Assembly: GCF_963678635.1 (NCBI RefSeq)
Contig: NC_087068.1
Location: forward strand, 57,211,896 to 57,275,895
Source of the DNA: Symsagittifera roscoffensis
Lineage: Eukaryota > Xenacoelomorpha > Acoela > Convolutidae
Length of the DNA: 64,000 bases
Direction of reading: 5' to 3'
How positions within the stretch are numbered: position 1 is the first letter of the stretch; each line of letters starts with the position of its first letter. The notes beneath the pieces are model-generated. The model was given only the letters and a program-made list of their open reading frames with translations. It searched no databases and was not told the origin of the DNA. Below are positions 21,901-29,500 of this stretch, one piece after another. The translations under genes were made by a program, and so were the position numbers.

Positions 21901-23582
21901 TGAGAGTGATCAAAAACATAAATAATATCAAAAGCTATTCGAATATTTCTAATTATTTATCAAACATTTTAGCAGTACTTTTTAGAATCAAAAAGCTTGT
22001 GATTGACGATCGAGGGCAGTCGGGACGTTCTTCAGAGCTTTGCCCTGATACGAACAGTCTTGTTCTTTGTTTGATTTTTTTCCTGTTAGTTATCTTTCAT
22101 TTGAACATAGGAGATTTCGAACTAAAAAGAGGGTAATTTAGTCCTACGGCTGTACAAAACATGAACAAACCTAAGATACTTTATAAGCAACGTGGAGCTT
22201 TTCCGAACCCCGTTTACTCTAGAAAACCTTTAAAGCGATGCTCAAAGTTGCTAGGTAGTTACCTAACTTATCGCTAACGGACTTTTTAGAACGAAGTGGG
22301 GATAATAGGATCAGACCAGTGATGACCTGGAAAAAAATTCATCAATGGATGCATTAAACTTTTCCTTAAATTCCTAGATTTGTACAGAAAAATCTTTCAA
22401 AAGGATTCCTTTGACTTTAAAAAATGAAAGATTACACAAGCATGGTAAAAATTGGTTTGGTATATCAATACTTTCAAACTATTTATTGAAGCAACGTAAT
22501 TGATCGAAGTTGACAAAAAGACGTTCCACTCCGTTTGCAAGAAAAATGAAGTTCTAGAAAAAATTTACTGACTATGAAAAAATCTTTCTCCCACGCGATA
22601 TGTATCAAATAAAGTAGCAAAATCAAATGGCTTACCGCAATTCAACTTGAAGCAATTTCTCAGCCGGATTGATTTGCCACTTACACGTTAGAACAAAATA
22701 TATCGCACGTTTAATTACGCCAAATTAGCAGGTTAAAACATAACAAAAAAAACTATTTTTAAAACTTTTAAGGTATAAGCAAACTCCGTCAGAAACTTCG
22801 TTTTAATATCGACTAAGAAGAAACTACTCAAAAATTTTGTTACTTCTTCGGAAGTCGGAAGAATAATAGCTTAGAGACAATTTATCCACAAGTGAAGAAA
22901 CCAATATACGATTTGTTCAGCTCTTCACGGAGAACCGCTGTTGTGCCCCTGCTTAAGAATTACACGCAAGTTTTTTTCGGCTAGTTTTCTGGGCTGGGTA
23001 ACGTTGCCTCACACTCAAGCACTCGCCACACATAAAGCAGAGAACAGATGCTAGGAGATTTCCAATGCTACAGATCGTGACTACAGCAAAATGGCCACCA
23101 AAAAATAGAACACGTTTTTGAACACTTTTATTTGCGAGTTAGGTTACAAAAAAGGAGGTTCGTACTAATACACTAACGCTCGCAATCTCGCAAGTGTAAA
23201 CATTACGGACAAAATCAATACCATTAACTTACAACTCAAGCAGACAAAAACATTGAAAATTTTTGGAGTCAGAGTCAAAGCCGAAAAATGGATGCGACAA
23301 TGTAGTACGAAAAGGGGAACTATTAGGGTAGACAGTGAATCGCCCTGCCCCTTCCCGAAACCAATGATCCAAATACTGATGTTATCAGATGTCTAAATGT
23401 TTGTCACTCACTTTGACATTGGTTTCATCGAAGTCCAGGGTGCAGTCTATTTTAGCGCCAGCCTCCGTGCTTCTACTCTGCATCTCTGCGAGGATCCAGG
23501 GCAGCATGGTCTGCGTGTGGTAGGGCGTCAGAGTCACAGTGCCCAGATAGGACAAATTGTCCGCACTGTTTTCATCCATCAT
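353..23582 (-). CDS. TBC1D1: TBC1D1/TBC1D4-like Rab GTPase-activating protein, 12 exons visible, 3' end off the window
   Basis: Exons, in transcript order: 23582-23412, 21033-20839, 19932-19745, 19278-19110, 13984-13895, 11298-11169, 7704-7367, 4747-4679, 4577-4307, 3770-3570, 1923-1519, 930-353. All have AG/GT borders, all phases agree, and they sum to 2,805 bp (935 codons). Domain order matches vertebrate TBC1D1 and TBC1D4: PTB1 (about residues 1-130), PTB2 (about 140-300), DUF3350-like segment (about 515-560), then TBC (about 650 to past 935). The TBC arginine finger (DLDRTFPTHPFF, R744) and glutamine finger (GYCQG, Q781) are both present, so it should stimulate GTP hydrolysis on Rab proteins. 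Known family members act downstream of Akt/AMPK in vesicle traffic such as glucose-transporter sorting. S513 lies in K-x-R-x-x-S, an Akt-like motif just before the DUF3350-like WRQ core; this role is inferred. The C-terminal coiled coil expected in the family is off the window. The start at 23582 (tandem ATG) is the first Met after an in-frame stop, but an upstream exon is not excluded. Confidence 0.95.
1108..1440. repeat. Dispersed repeat E, copy 1
   Basis: Located in intron 11. It shares an ordered set of blocks with 11376-11800: GGATCTAGGATTTTCTCGAG at the start, then GCCGCAGGC, a CACTTTTTGGAAAATTTTGAC-type block, GGCGC...GGCGCC, GGACCCTTTG and GGTCGAATCC-TGAGGG. The copies are clearly diverged. 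Short internal palindromes (CTTCGCCGCAGGCGAAG at about 1194) are present. No coding capacity; probably a non-autonomous element. Confidence 0.6.
1519..1923 (-). CDS. TBC1D1: Rab-GAP exon 11 (N-terminal half of TBC domain)
   Basis: Residues 608-743. RRCKLDFDD matches the KRLKLDYEE segment before the TBC domain. SGIPKLVRGEAWKFLRMY is the TBC motif A (GIP-x-x-RGE-W-FL). It ends at HQNDIFLDL, leading into the arginine-finger motif completed by exon 12. Acceptor GTTTCAG, donor TTAG/GTAAGG. A 20-30 residue insertion (around GCRKTPDGQTLDSNC) precedes the YESL helix. Confidence 0.95.
2418..2602. mobile_element. Possible 185-bp MITE
   Basis: Intron 10. Bounded by GGCTCTTTTCCA and its inverse TGGAAAAGAGCC, very like the ends of the three hAT-type MITEs at 40.4-41.2 kb. 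Internal sequence differs and no flanking 8-bp duplication is seen, so this is either an old diverged relative or chance. Confidence 0.35.
3570..3770 (-). CDS. TBC1D1: Rab-GAP exon 10 (pre-TBC helix)
   Basis: Residues 541-608. IWKRAILDQILLIRMEKAN is a close match to the conserved LW-KAI-QQILLLRMEKEN helix of TBC1D1 and TBC1D4, one of the most diagnostic segments for this subfamily. Acceptor is a long T-run ending TTTCAG; donor AAAG/GTAAAC. Confidence 0.95.
4307..4577 (-). CDS. TBC1D1: Rab-GAP exon 9 (DUF3350-like segment)
   Basis: Residues 451-541. GIPTWRQDIYTLVTTPVKKS aligns with the SWRQ-IFLRVASP segment just upstream of the TBC domain in TBC1D1 and TBC1D4. GRKPSLP before it carries S513 in K-x-R-x-x-S. 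Acceptor ATTATTTCAG; the donor GAAG/GTCGGT is weak beyond the GT but gives the correct phase (codon 541 split). Intron 8 before it is only 101 bp. Confidence 0.88.
4679..4747 (-). CDS. TBC1D1: Rab-GAP exon 8 (small linker exon)
   Basis: A 69-bp, 23-codon exon, phase 0 on both sides (residues 428-450, HVKNEMIEEASRNTTSIF...). Acceptor CGTTTCAG, donor AAG/GTATTA. It continues the helical stretch begun at the end of exon 7. No strong homology beyond position and phase; because it is a multiple of three it could be skipped. Confidence 0.75.
5061..5521. mobile_element. MITE family A, copy in intron 7
   Basis: About 460 bp. Left end ATAGCCAACAGACGGTTGG followed by a GTGAACGCAAG block. Right end carries GACCTATATAAAAG then a GTTCATCGACTTTT block, the degenerate inverse of the left. 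Internal landmarks shared by all copies: a TTGAGAAAAC-GGATCAATAGGCAAA block, a TCGATAGT block and TTTGCCTTCCTTTTAAC. Noncoding. Confidence 0.7.
5811..7290. repeat. Cluster of partial MITE family A copies
   Basis: Three diverged or truncated copies in intron 7: about 5811-6100 (starts CATAGCCAACAGACCAATGG), about 6240-6628 (left end missing, right end ends in CCATTCATTGACATTTC) and about 6931-7290 (starts ATATAGCCAAAAGACAGTTGG). Each keeps the GAGAAAACTGGATAAAT-type block and the TTTGCCTTCC or TTGTCTTCC block in order. Nothing coding. Confidence 0.55.
7367..7704 (-). CDS. TBC1D1: Rab-GAP exon 7 (linker)
   Basis: Residues 315-427, the linker between PTB2 and the DUF3350-like segment. The first part (LDDTSINSAIRTKFESIL) is helical. 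GRRLSVATE holds a basophilic-kinase type site at S369. KAKKAMQGSLQEMK resembles the KNKAKRSLTESLESI stretch of TBC1D1. The donor is taken as AAG/GTGAAA at 7366 because only that phase joins exon 8; the open frame runs further to a stop at 7328. Confidence 0.85.
7740..9085. other. Intron 6 sequence without recognised elements
   Basis: No coding or repeat family recognised except a homopolymer C tract at 8506-8522. Short open frames here have no recognisable similarity and are interrupted, so I treat this as plain intron. Confidence 0.4.
8506..8522. repeat. Poly(C) tract
   Basis: A run of 17 C bases, preceded by CCCCA and followed by GCCC, in an otherwise AT-rich intron. The opposite strand is a G-run able to form quadruplex structure. 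Confidence 0.9.
9086..10239. repeat. 1.15-kb duplicated block, copy 1
   Basis: Nearly identical to 17090-18243 in the same gene, with only a few substitutions and single-base indels (for example one C at about 9324 and one A at about 9905). It begins with a MITE-A-like left end (GACAGACAGTTGAAAAGAG) and includes another at about 9567. Similarity drops sharply where the next MITE begins. Short frames of 82-115 codons are shared but differ by indels and resemble no protein. Confidence 0.9.
10151..10553. mobile_element. MITE family A, intron 6 copy
   Basis: About 400 bp. Starts CAGCCAACTGACAGTTGG, then AGAAGAGTGATGAACGCAA; ends with CTGCGTTCATTACCCCTAA, an imperfect inverse. Its left 90 bp belong to the duplicated block; the rest is diverged from the copy at 18156-18566. 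Confidence 0.75.
11169..11298 (-). CDS. TBC1D1: Rab-GAP exon 6 (closing helix of PTB2)
   Basis: Residues 272-315. FMISQKLQELIKQGLKRL is the amphipathic helix that ends PTB2. CSQCPMNAFHELC matches the conserved C-x-x-CP...LH-LC segment after PTB2 in TBC1D1 and TBC1D4. Acceptor TTGGTTTAG, donor GAAA/GTAAGT. Codon 315 is split. Confidence 0.93.
11376..11800. mobile_element. Dispersed repeat E, copy 2, with G-run and C-run ends
   Basis: Intron 5, starting about 80 bp from exon 6. Shares block order with 1108-1440. In this copy the outer parts carry a G-run followed by CGGA (11394-11414) and TCCG followed by a C-run (about 11763-11778), which are inverse complements. Internal GGCGC/GCGCC motifs match copy 1. 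No coding capacity. Confidence 0.65.
11801..13026. other. Intron 5 sequence, nothing recognised
   Basis: AT-rich. A 20-bp-scale similarity links 11341-11385 and 11935-11990 (an AAATTG-GGCAATA block followed by CAACGA-CTAGGA), suggesting a broken older repeat. No exon-like segment found. Confidence 0.4.
13027..13427. mobile_element. MITE family A, intron 5 copy (diverged)
   Basis: Starts ACAGCCTATAGGCAGTTGG and ends TTCGTTCATTGACCCTTGA. The TTTGCCTTCCTTCTAGCAAA block and the GACAACTGGCTCAAA variant of the family block are in the expected order. Confidence 0.65.
13895..13984 (-). CDS. TBC1D1: Rab-GAP exon 5 (PTB2)
   Basis: A 30-codon exon, residues 242-271, too short to stand out as an open frame. 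Recognised from AIVCRENNTFVCYCLVND, which resembles the FGFICRE...FVCYVFQ strands of the second PTB of TBC1D1. Acceptor TTATTTCAG, donor ATT/GTGAGT, phase 0 on both sides. The preceding intron (13985-19109) is the longest of the gene, 5.1 kb. Confidence 0.93.
14090..14970. repeat. Repeat family D, three adjacent copies or fragments
   Basis: Intron 4. Two copies (about 14380-14640 and 14690-14970) share, in order: a TTTCTCGACACT block, GGTTCGAATCTCGA or CGTTCGAATCACGA (B-box-like), a GATATATCACT-AACCCA block, and GTACCTGATTTTGC followed by GGAAAA. A fragment at 14095-14165 has the CTGTGCAAGTAGCAGAGA block seen again at 36.67, 46.4 and 46.85 kb. A further copy is at 47280-47470. A SINE or SINE-like origin is possible. 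Confidence 0.55.
15722..15960. repeat. Partial MITE family A copy
   Basis: Starts AAACAGCCAACAGACCCAAG and keeps the AATTTGAAGAACAATTTATA and ACACTTTTTTGATAAAAT blocks, then stops in AT-rich sequence. No right end is present. Confidence 0.5.
16035..16480. mobile_element. MITE family A, best-preserved copy
   Basis: About 446 bp in intron 4. Has a 15-bp palindrome CCAACTGACAGTTGG at the left, then AAGAGTAATGAACGCA (16053-16068), whose perfect 16-bp inverse TGCGTTCATTACTCTT ends the element (16464-16479). A TATA-like block CCTATATAAGAG lies just inside the right end. A partial second right end follows at about 16485-16530. Noncoding. Confidence 0.8.
16530..17089. other. Intron segment with a Lys/Arg-rich open frame, probably not a gene
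   Basis: Open frame 16634-16891 encodes a basic stretch (ARKRKKSSSKKIRKGKKK) made mostly of A-rich sequence. Two short blocks about 170 bp apart resemble each other: TCTCACGTCCTCGGATTTGC and TCTTACGTCCTCGCATCTGC. This looks like a decayed repeat rather than an exon; no conserved family recognised. Confidence 0.35.
17090..18243. repeat. 1.15-kb duplicated block, copy 2
   Basis: Near-identical to 9086-10239, same orientation, 8.0 kb apart, in a different intron of the same gene. The flanking sequences on the left differ, so the block has sharp ends. The right boundary falls inside a family A MITE. Confidence 0.9.
18156..18566. mobile_element. MITE family A, intron 4 copy
   Basis: Starts AGCCAACTGACAGTTGG then AGAAGAGTGATGAACGCAA; ends CCTATATAAGAGCCTGAAC then TGCGTTCATCGACTCTTA. 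Both inverted ends and the TATA-like block are intact. The first 85 bp are part of the recent 1.15-kb duplication. Confidence 0.75.
18847..19094 (-). repeat. Tandem pair of tRNA-like (SINE head) repeats
   Basis: Two 124-bp copies, each with GGGATCACGATGA, a TCGAACC block and GGCGGACA-ACTAGCTAC. On the minus strand each reads TAGCTAGTGTGTCCGCC (weak A-box) then TCGGTTCGAGGC (good B-box), as in tRNA-derived SINEs. The pair lies in intron 4, ending about 15 bp from the donor of exon 4. Not a functional tRNA: acceptor stem pairing is absent. Confidence 0.6.
19110..19278 (-). CDS. TBC1D1: Rab-GAP exon 4 (PTB2)
   Basis: Residues 185-241, including FQIVTHLRMMEVATYI, which fits a PTB strand. Acceptor TTTACATAG, donor TTG/GTAAGA. 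A tandem pair of tRNA-like repeats begins only about 15 bp into the following intron (18847-19094), unusually close to a splice donor. Confidence 0.92.
19745..19932 (-). CDS. TBC1D1: Rab-GAP exon 3 (end of PTB1, start of PTB2)
   Basis: Residues 123-185. Starts with the amphipathic helix that closes PTB1 (IESYVKLLNSALEGAF). Then FKLVAVGPVNT resembles the first strand of the second PTB domain in TBC1D1. Acceptor TTTTTCTTAG, donor CCG/GTGAGC. The last codon (Arg185) is split and completed by exon 4. Confidence 0.92.
20839..21033 (-). CDS. TBC1D1: Rab-GAP exon 2 (PTB1)
   Basis: Residues 58-122, 65 whole codons, between acceptor TTGTTCAG and donor CAG/GTTAGA. It covers the core PTB1 strands: HPILSISRFVH, then FAYIERDL, then YKIHAFQCFNKSQ. 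The last resembles the CYVFKA strand of TBC1D1 and leads into the closing PTB helix in exon 3. Confidence 0.93.
21034..22959. other. Intron 1 sequence, nothing recognised
   Basis: AT-rich intron between exons 1 and 2. Short open frames occur on both strands but none has splice borders in phase with the gene or a recognisable domain. Confidence 0.4.
22960..23170. repeat. SINE-like repeat, diverged copy
   Basis: Shares with 38490-38740 and 38772-39010 the ordered blocks AAGCAGAGAACAGATGCTA, ATTTCCAATGCTACAG, ACACTTTTATTTGCGAGTTA and a GGTTA-AAAAAA-GG-TCG block. The tRNA-like part at its left is degraded. Intron 1 of the Rab-GAP gene. Confidence 0.6.
23412..23582 (-). CDS. TBC1D1: Rab-GAP exon 1 (start of PTB1)
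   Basis: Encodes residues 1-57 if translation starts at the tandem ATG at 23582-23577. TMLPWILAEM resembles the MLPW-V-AE segment near the N terminus of vertebrate TBC1D1. It ends in frame at a donor reading AAA/GTGAGT. No acceptor-like AG lies between the upstream in-frame stop and the ATG, which supports this being the first coding exon. Confidence 0.85.
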
Positions 23583-26535
23583 GGACCGCAATGGAATGGT
23601 TGGGAGTTAAATTATGGGTAGAAAAGGTCACAACATGACTATCTGAATAAGATAACCCAATTAAATCGATACCAGGATCTCATTAAACAACTTCCTCCCC
23701 CATTTCAAAAAGACCGTAAAAAATCCGCATATGATTAATAACTGAATTAGTCATATATAGAGGGGTGGACCTTATAAATAAGTGACAAGGGGAAATCGAG
23801 ATCCCGATAACAAAATAAGTTATCAAAAAGTGTTGCTAAATTCCAAAAGATGAGGTTATCGACGTTCTAAATCAGGTATTCAAAAACATCACAACATTAA
23901 AGGCCATTAAGCTGTGGTAAAAAGTTCAAAAGGTCGAAACTAATTGTTCAACTATTCAATTCAATTTTTTTTCAATCTTCAATGAAAATCTGATAATGTC
24001 CAAATCGTTATTATTTTGAAGATAAGAAACCACGGCTTCAAATGTTAACAAAGGCTAGTAAAAACTGAGACAAAAAAAAAACATTTTTAACAGGGGCTAA
24101 AATAGCTCATTAAACCAGGCCATCAATAGACCTCTCAGAAACTTACCCAACAGAGAAAAACAAGCCTCAGAACTCATTATAGCCTTTTGTCAATCTCCCA
24201 AGCTTACGTCAATAACGCTGTCTTTAATCAACTCTGACTTTTTTAAAGATCAAACCATCCGAAGAATAAAGCCATTTATACCCTCCCTTCACCATAATAA
24301 ATTGCAGCATGAAAAAATCAGCCAAATAAAAAAAAATAGCTGACGATTCAGTTCAAATTTTCATGATTTTAGAAACTCTTAGATACTTGTTATATAACAA
24401 TTAAATACGTGCTCGGTGTTTTTGGTTGGTTTATATGGTAGCTTATTTTTATACCATTTTGTTCTATGGCAGCATACTTTTTGTAATAAAAATACAAATA
24501 ATCTACCTATTCACAATCAGTCACAAAAGAAAAAAAAACAAGATTCGATTGCCTGACGTCACCAATTTTTTACTCTCATTTCCGATTATAAATCTGAGGT
24601 CATCAGTGACTTGTAGAAATTAGACGGGGAGAAAAAAGCCATTAAGGGATCACTTTGAAATTAGAATTGCTGGTAACTTCTGGTGACATTGTGTCATTGC
24701 CATTTTGCAAAAGCCATTTAGCCTCAAGATTAAGATATTAGGTGTATTTCGATTTTATGCTTGACGACCAAATTATCAAGCACAATTGAGGAAAAATCAG
24801 CGCGTGAATTATATAGATTAAAAAATCGCCAATAATTGAGACCAAAACCTCGACTGTTGCAAAAAAAATTATTACACGTCTTTTTCTTTTCACGTCTTTG
24901 CAGAGAATTGCCAGTTTTTACTCGAACTGTTCAATCGTTTTTGTTTTCGATGAATTCCAAATAGCATCAAAAATCGATATGCTGATTCTGTTTCACGCAA
25001 GTTGTATTGAAAAAGTGTATGCCCGATTTGATAACCTAGTAAACCGCAAACTAAATTCAAAGGCCAAGCGGAGCAGCTTTGCAGCACTTCCTATTTGAAA
25101 AAGAGACTGAAGTCGGACTTTTTTCTGAAAAAAGAAGTTTAAAAAATTGCTTAAAATAACATGAAAAAAAAGTGATTACCGAGCGGCAACAAAGCAAAGC
25201 AATTTGTGTCGAAAAACTGCTGTGATATTTAAACTTTGAGCTATGAAATTTGAAGAGTCTTTACAAAATATGCACTGATGCGGGTTGTAATGCGTCAAGC
25301 TCATACTAGTGGTTTCTAGTCAAATAAGTTATTTTTCGCTTATACAGAAAAGAGTTTATTTTTCGCTCTTTCAGTTGATATTAACATCAGATTTGGAGAA
25401 GTTCATGTAGAAAAAAAACTTCAGAAAAAAATCGATAAATATTTTAAAAACGTACTTTTCCTAAACAATGCCTGCTTTTCTACAAACAATCGGTTGTTAA
25501 GTTTATGTAGAAAATATCTTTGAGTCATATATTTTGAATTAAATCTTAATAACCTCAGAATTGGCAGAGCAATAATTCAGAAAGGAAAAAAGTTTCCAAA
25601 ACGATCAAAATTTGATTATTCTTCATTACAGTTTTCTACGAAAACAAGTCGTAGCTGCTTCAACAGTGAAGATTCACACAGGCTGTTAATTTGATTGAGC
25701 CTATTATCGCGGAGAAACTTATACAGGAAAGATTTCTATCACCAGTATTTTTTTATTGAACTCGAAGTCTCAGATATGGCAGGGTAAGTTTCGAGATCAA
25801 AAAAATTGCAGAAACGTTGTAAATTTCAGACATAGGACTTCTCCTAAGGCCATAACTTTTATATCATTAAAAAATTAGGGCACGGAATTTCTCCTGTTCC
25901 TCAGACTCAACCCCAATCTCAGGTTTGGCAGGATAGTTTTTTAAAAACATTTTGAGAAAAAAAATCGAAAACTTCAAAAAAAAATGAAAAATATGAATTT
26001 TTCCAGAGACTAGTTTTTTTCTACAAAAATAAGGACTTACCAAATTAAGCAGCGAAGCAGCCCAAAATAAGTTTTTTCAATTGAACCAAAAATGTTGAAA
26101 TTGGTAGAAACATTTTTGAGAACAGTCCATAAACGGTTTCCAAAAAAAACAGCCGAAAGTCCATGCCAGTGCAAGCTAGCAGACAGAAAAAAAACAGAGC
26201 CACAAAGTCAACGAAAACGGAACATTTTTTGAAGAAGCCACTCAAAAACTTGGACACGTTGTCTGGAAGGATGTTCTATTTGCGGAAAACACATCCAGAA
26301 ACACATTAAGCGGCGTTTATTAAGAGCCAAAAAAAATTTGAGCAAAAATAAAATTGTTTCCAAGCAAAACTTTGAACTAAAAATTCAATTTTGAGATTTT
26401 TAACGTGTTGTGCAATCCAGAGGAAAGCATACAAATGATGGTTCCACTGAACGACCCAAGAATAGGTGAGTAAGCCCATAAAATATCAGCCGAAATCAAT
26501 TCGTCCGGGAAATTTTTATAAGCGAAAAAATCTAA
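23583..26535. other. Upstream of the Rab-GAP start; degenerate satellite relatives
   Basis: No gene seen. A 5' leader exon could lie here but cannot be defined. From about 25300 rightwards, diverged versions of the sub-repeat found inside the satellite units appear: TTTGG-GAAG, GGCAGGGTAAGTTTCGAGATC (split by a base from 25776) and GGCAGGATAGTTTTTTAAA, each followed by an AAAA-CG-TCAAA-like block, at irregular 150-210 bp spacing. Confidence 0.45.
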
Positions 26536-29500
26536 AATGGAGTAAATACGAAGTCAAGGTTAGAAGAATTATAAATCGCAGAGGTAAATGAAAGCATAAG
26601 AAAGAAACTAAATTGAGAACTGCATGTAGCAGAAAATCTCATGAGCTGTGGCAAAAAAGCCGACAAAACATAAGCCGAAAATTTTTTGAAACGAAATTTT
26701 GCTTTAAAAAACAGGCCCTGGTCAGAGTCACACCTAGGACCTTTGGCGTCCAGAGCGTATTCGTTGCCTCCACACTAAGTGTAACGGAAACGCTTAGAAA
26801 CTTGAATTCATTATGAACCAAGATACCAAGTGATTCTGATAAATAATTTGTTAACCGGAAAAAGTATATATTCCGATCTGTTAAAGCTTGCTAATCGCAA
26901 GTGAAAAAATTCTCATTTTTTCTACTAAAACTATGGTGTAGCCGATTATGCAGAGAAAATTCAAACAAACGAGCTTCTCGATAGAATCCTTAACCTAAGA
27001 ATTAGCGGGATATTTTTTGAGAAAAGTCAATTTCCCAGTTTCCAAAAACGGTCAAATTATAAAATGTTTAACTTTTCCCAAGGTAAGTGATTGGTTCTTA
27101 CAAAAATGAAGCTACAAAAGCCAGTGCAACAATGATTGTATGAACCCTCTATATCGATTAAACCCTTGATATCAGATAACGCAGAGTAGTTTTCGAGAAA
27201 AAAAACTTTCCAAAAAAACGATCAAAACTTTTCGGAATTTACCATCTTTTTTTTTCCAAAATTGGGGCGTAGCCGCTTACTCCGGGAATATTCCCAAATC
27301 TCTTTCTTTCTTTGATACTTAAAACTCAAATTTGGGAGGGTAGTCTTCGAGCAAATCTGAATGCTTTCACAAAAACGGTAAAAAATAACAAAAAAATGTC
27401 TTTCTGAGGCCACAATAATTCAAAATGAAAAATAGAGCATAGCCTTTTGTGCTCAAAAGATCATCACCACCAGTTTTTTTTTCGATTTTAAGTCCTAAAT
27501 TTGAAATGGTAGTTTTTGTGAAGTCAGAAAATTTCAAACATGACCAAAGTGTCAAAAAATGGCCTTTTTGAGGCCACAACTTGGTCGAGCAAGGTAAGCA
27601 GAGACTGGGGAAAAACGCAGACACACAAAAATTAGCCAGTCTTTCAAGTGATACCATCTGTTTGAAAATTGGTAAAGTAGATTACGAAAAAAATCCATTT
27701 ACACAATGGAGTAAATACGAAGTCAAGGTTAGAAGAATTATAAATTGCAGAGGTAAATGAAAGCATAAGAAAGAAACTAAATTGAGAACTGCATGTAGCA
27801 GAAAATCTCATGAGCTGTGGCAAAAAAGCCGACAAAACATAAGCCGAAAATTTTTTGAAATGAAATTTTGCTTTAAAAAACAGGCCCTGGTCAGAGTCAC
27901 ACCTAGGACCTTTGGCGTCCAGAGCGTATTCGTTGCCTCCACACTAAGTGTAACGGAAACGCTTAGAAACTTGAATTCATTATGAACCAAGATACCAAGT
28001 GATTCTGATAAATAATTTGTTAACCGGAAAAAGTATATATTCCGATCTGTTAAAGCTTGCTAATCGCAAGTGAAAAAATTCTCATTTTTTCTACTAAAAC
28101 TATGGTGTAGCCGATTATGCAGAGAAAATTCAAACAAACGAGCTTCTCGATAGAATCCTTAACCTAAGAATTAGCGGGATATTTTTTGAGAAAAGTCAAT
28201 TTCCCAGTTTCCAAAACCGGTCAAATTATAAAATGTTTAACTTTTCCCAAGGTAAGTGATTGTTTCTTACAAAAATGAAGCTACAAAAGCCAGTGCAACA
28301 ATGATTGTATGAACCCTCTATATCGATTAAACCCTTGATATCAGATAACGCAGAGTAGTTTTCGAGAAAAAAAACTTTCCAAAAAAACGATCAAAACTTT
28401 TCGGAATTTACCATCTTTTTTTTTCCAAAATTGGGGCGTAGCCGCTTACTCCGGGAATATTCCCAAATCTCTTTCTTTCTTTGATACTTAAAACTCAAAT
28501 TTGGGAGGGTAGTCTTCGAGCAAATCTGAATGCTTTCACAAAAACGGTAAAAAATAACAAAAAAATGTCTTTCTGAGGCCACAATAATTCAAAATGAAAA
28601 ATAGAGCGTAGCCTTTTGTGCTCAAAAGATCATCACCACCAGTTTTTTTTTCGATTTTAAGTCCTAAATATGAAATGGTAGTTTTTGTGAAGTCAGAAAA
28701 TTTCAAACATGACCAAAGTGTCAAAAAATGGCCTTTTTGAGGCCACAACTTGGTCGAGCAAGGTAAGCAGAGACTGGGGAAAAACGCAGACACACAAAAA
28801 TTAGCCAGTCTTTCAAGTGATACCATCTGTTTGAAAATTGGTAAAGTAGATTACGAAAAAAATCCATTTACACAATGGAGTAAATACGAAGTCAAGGTTA
28901 GAAGAATTATAAATTGCAGAGGTAAATGAAAGCATAAGAAAGAAACTAAATTGAGAACTGCATGTAGCAGAAAAACTCATGAGCTGTGGCAAAAAAGCCG
29001 ACAAAACATAAGCCGAAAATTTTTTGAAACAAAATTTTGCTTTAAAAAACAGCCCCTGGTCAGATTCACACCTAGGACATTTGGCGTCCAGAGCGTATTC
29101 GTTGCCTCCACACTAAGTGTAACGGAAACGCTTAGAAACTTGAATTCATTATGAACCAAGATACCAAGTGATTCTGATAAATAAGTTGTTAACCGGAAAA
29201 AGTATATATTCCGATCTGTTAAAGCTTGCTAATCGCAAGTGAAAAAAATCTCATTTTTTCTACTAAAACTATGGTGTAGCCGATTATGCAGAGAAAATTC
29301 ATACAAACGAGCTTCTCGATAGAATCCTTAACCTAAGAATTAGCGGGATATTTTTTGAGAAAAGTCAATTTCCCAGTTTCCAAAAACGGTCAAACTATAA
29401 AATGTTTAACTTTTCCCAAGGTAAGTGATTGGTTCTTACAAAAATGAAGCTACAAAAGCCAGTGCAGCAATGATTGTATGAACCCTCTATATCGATTAAA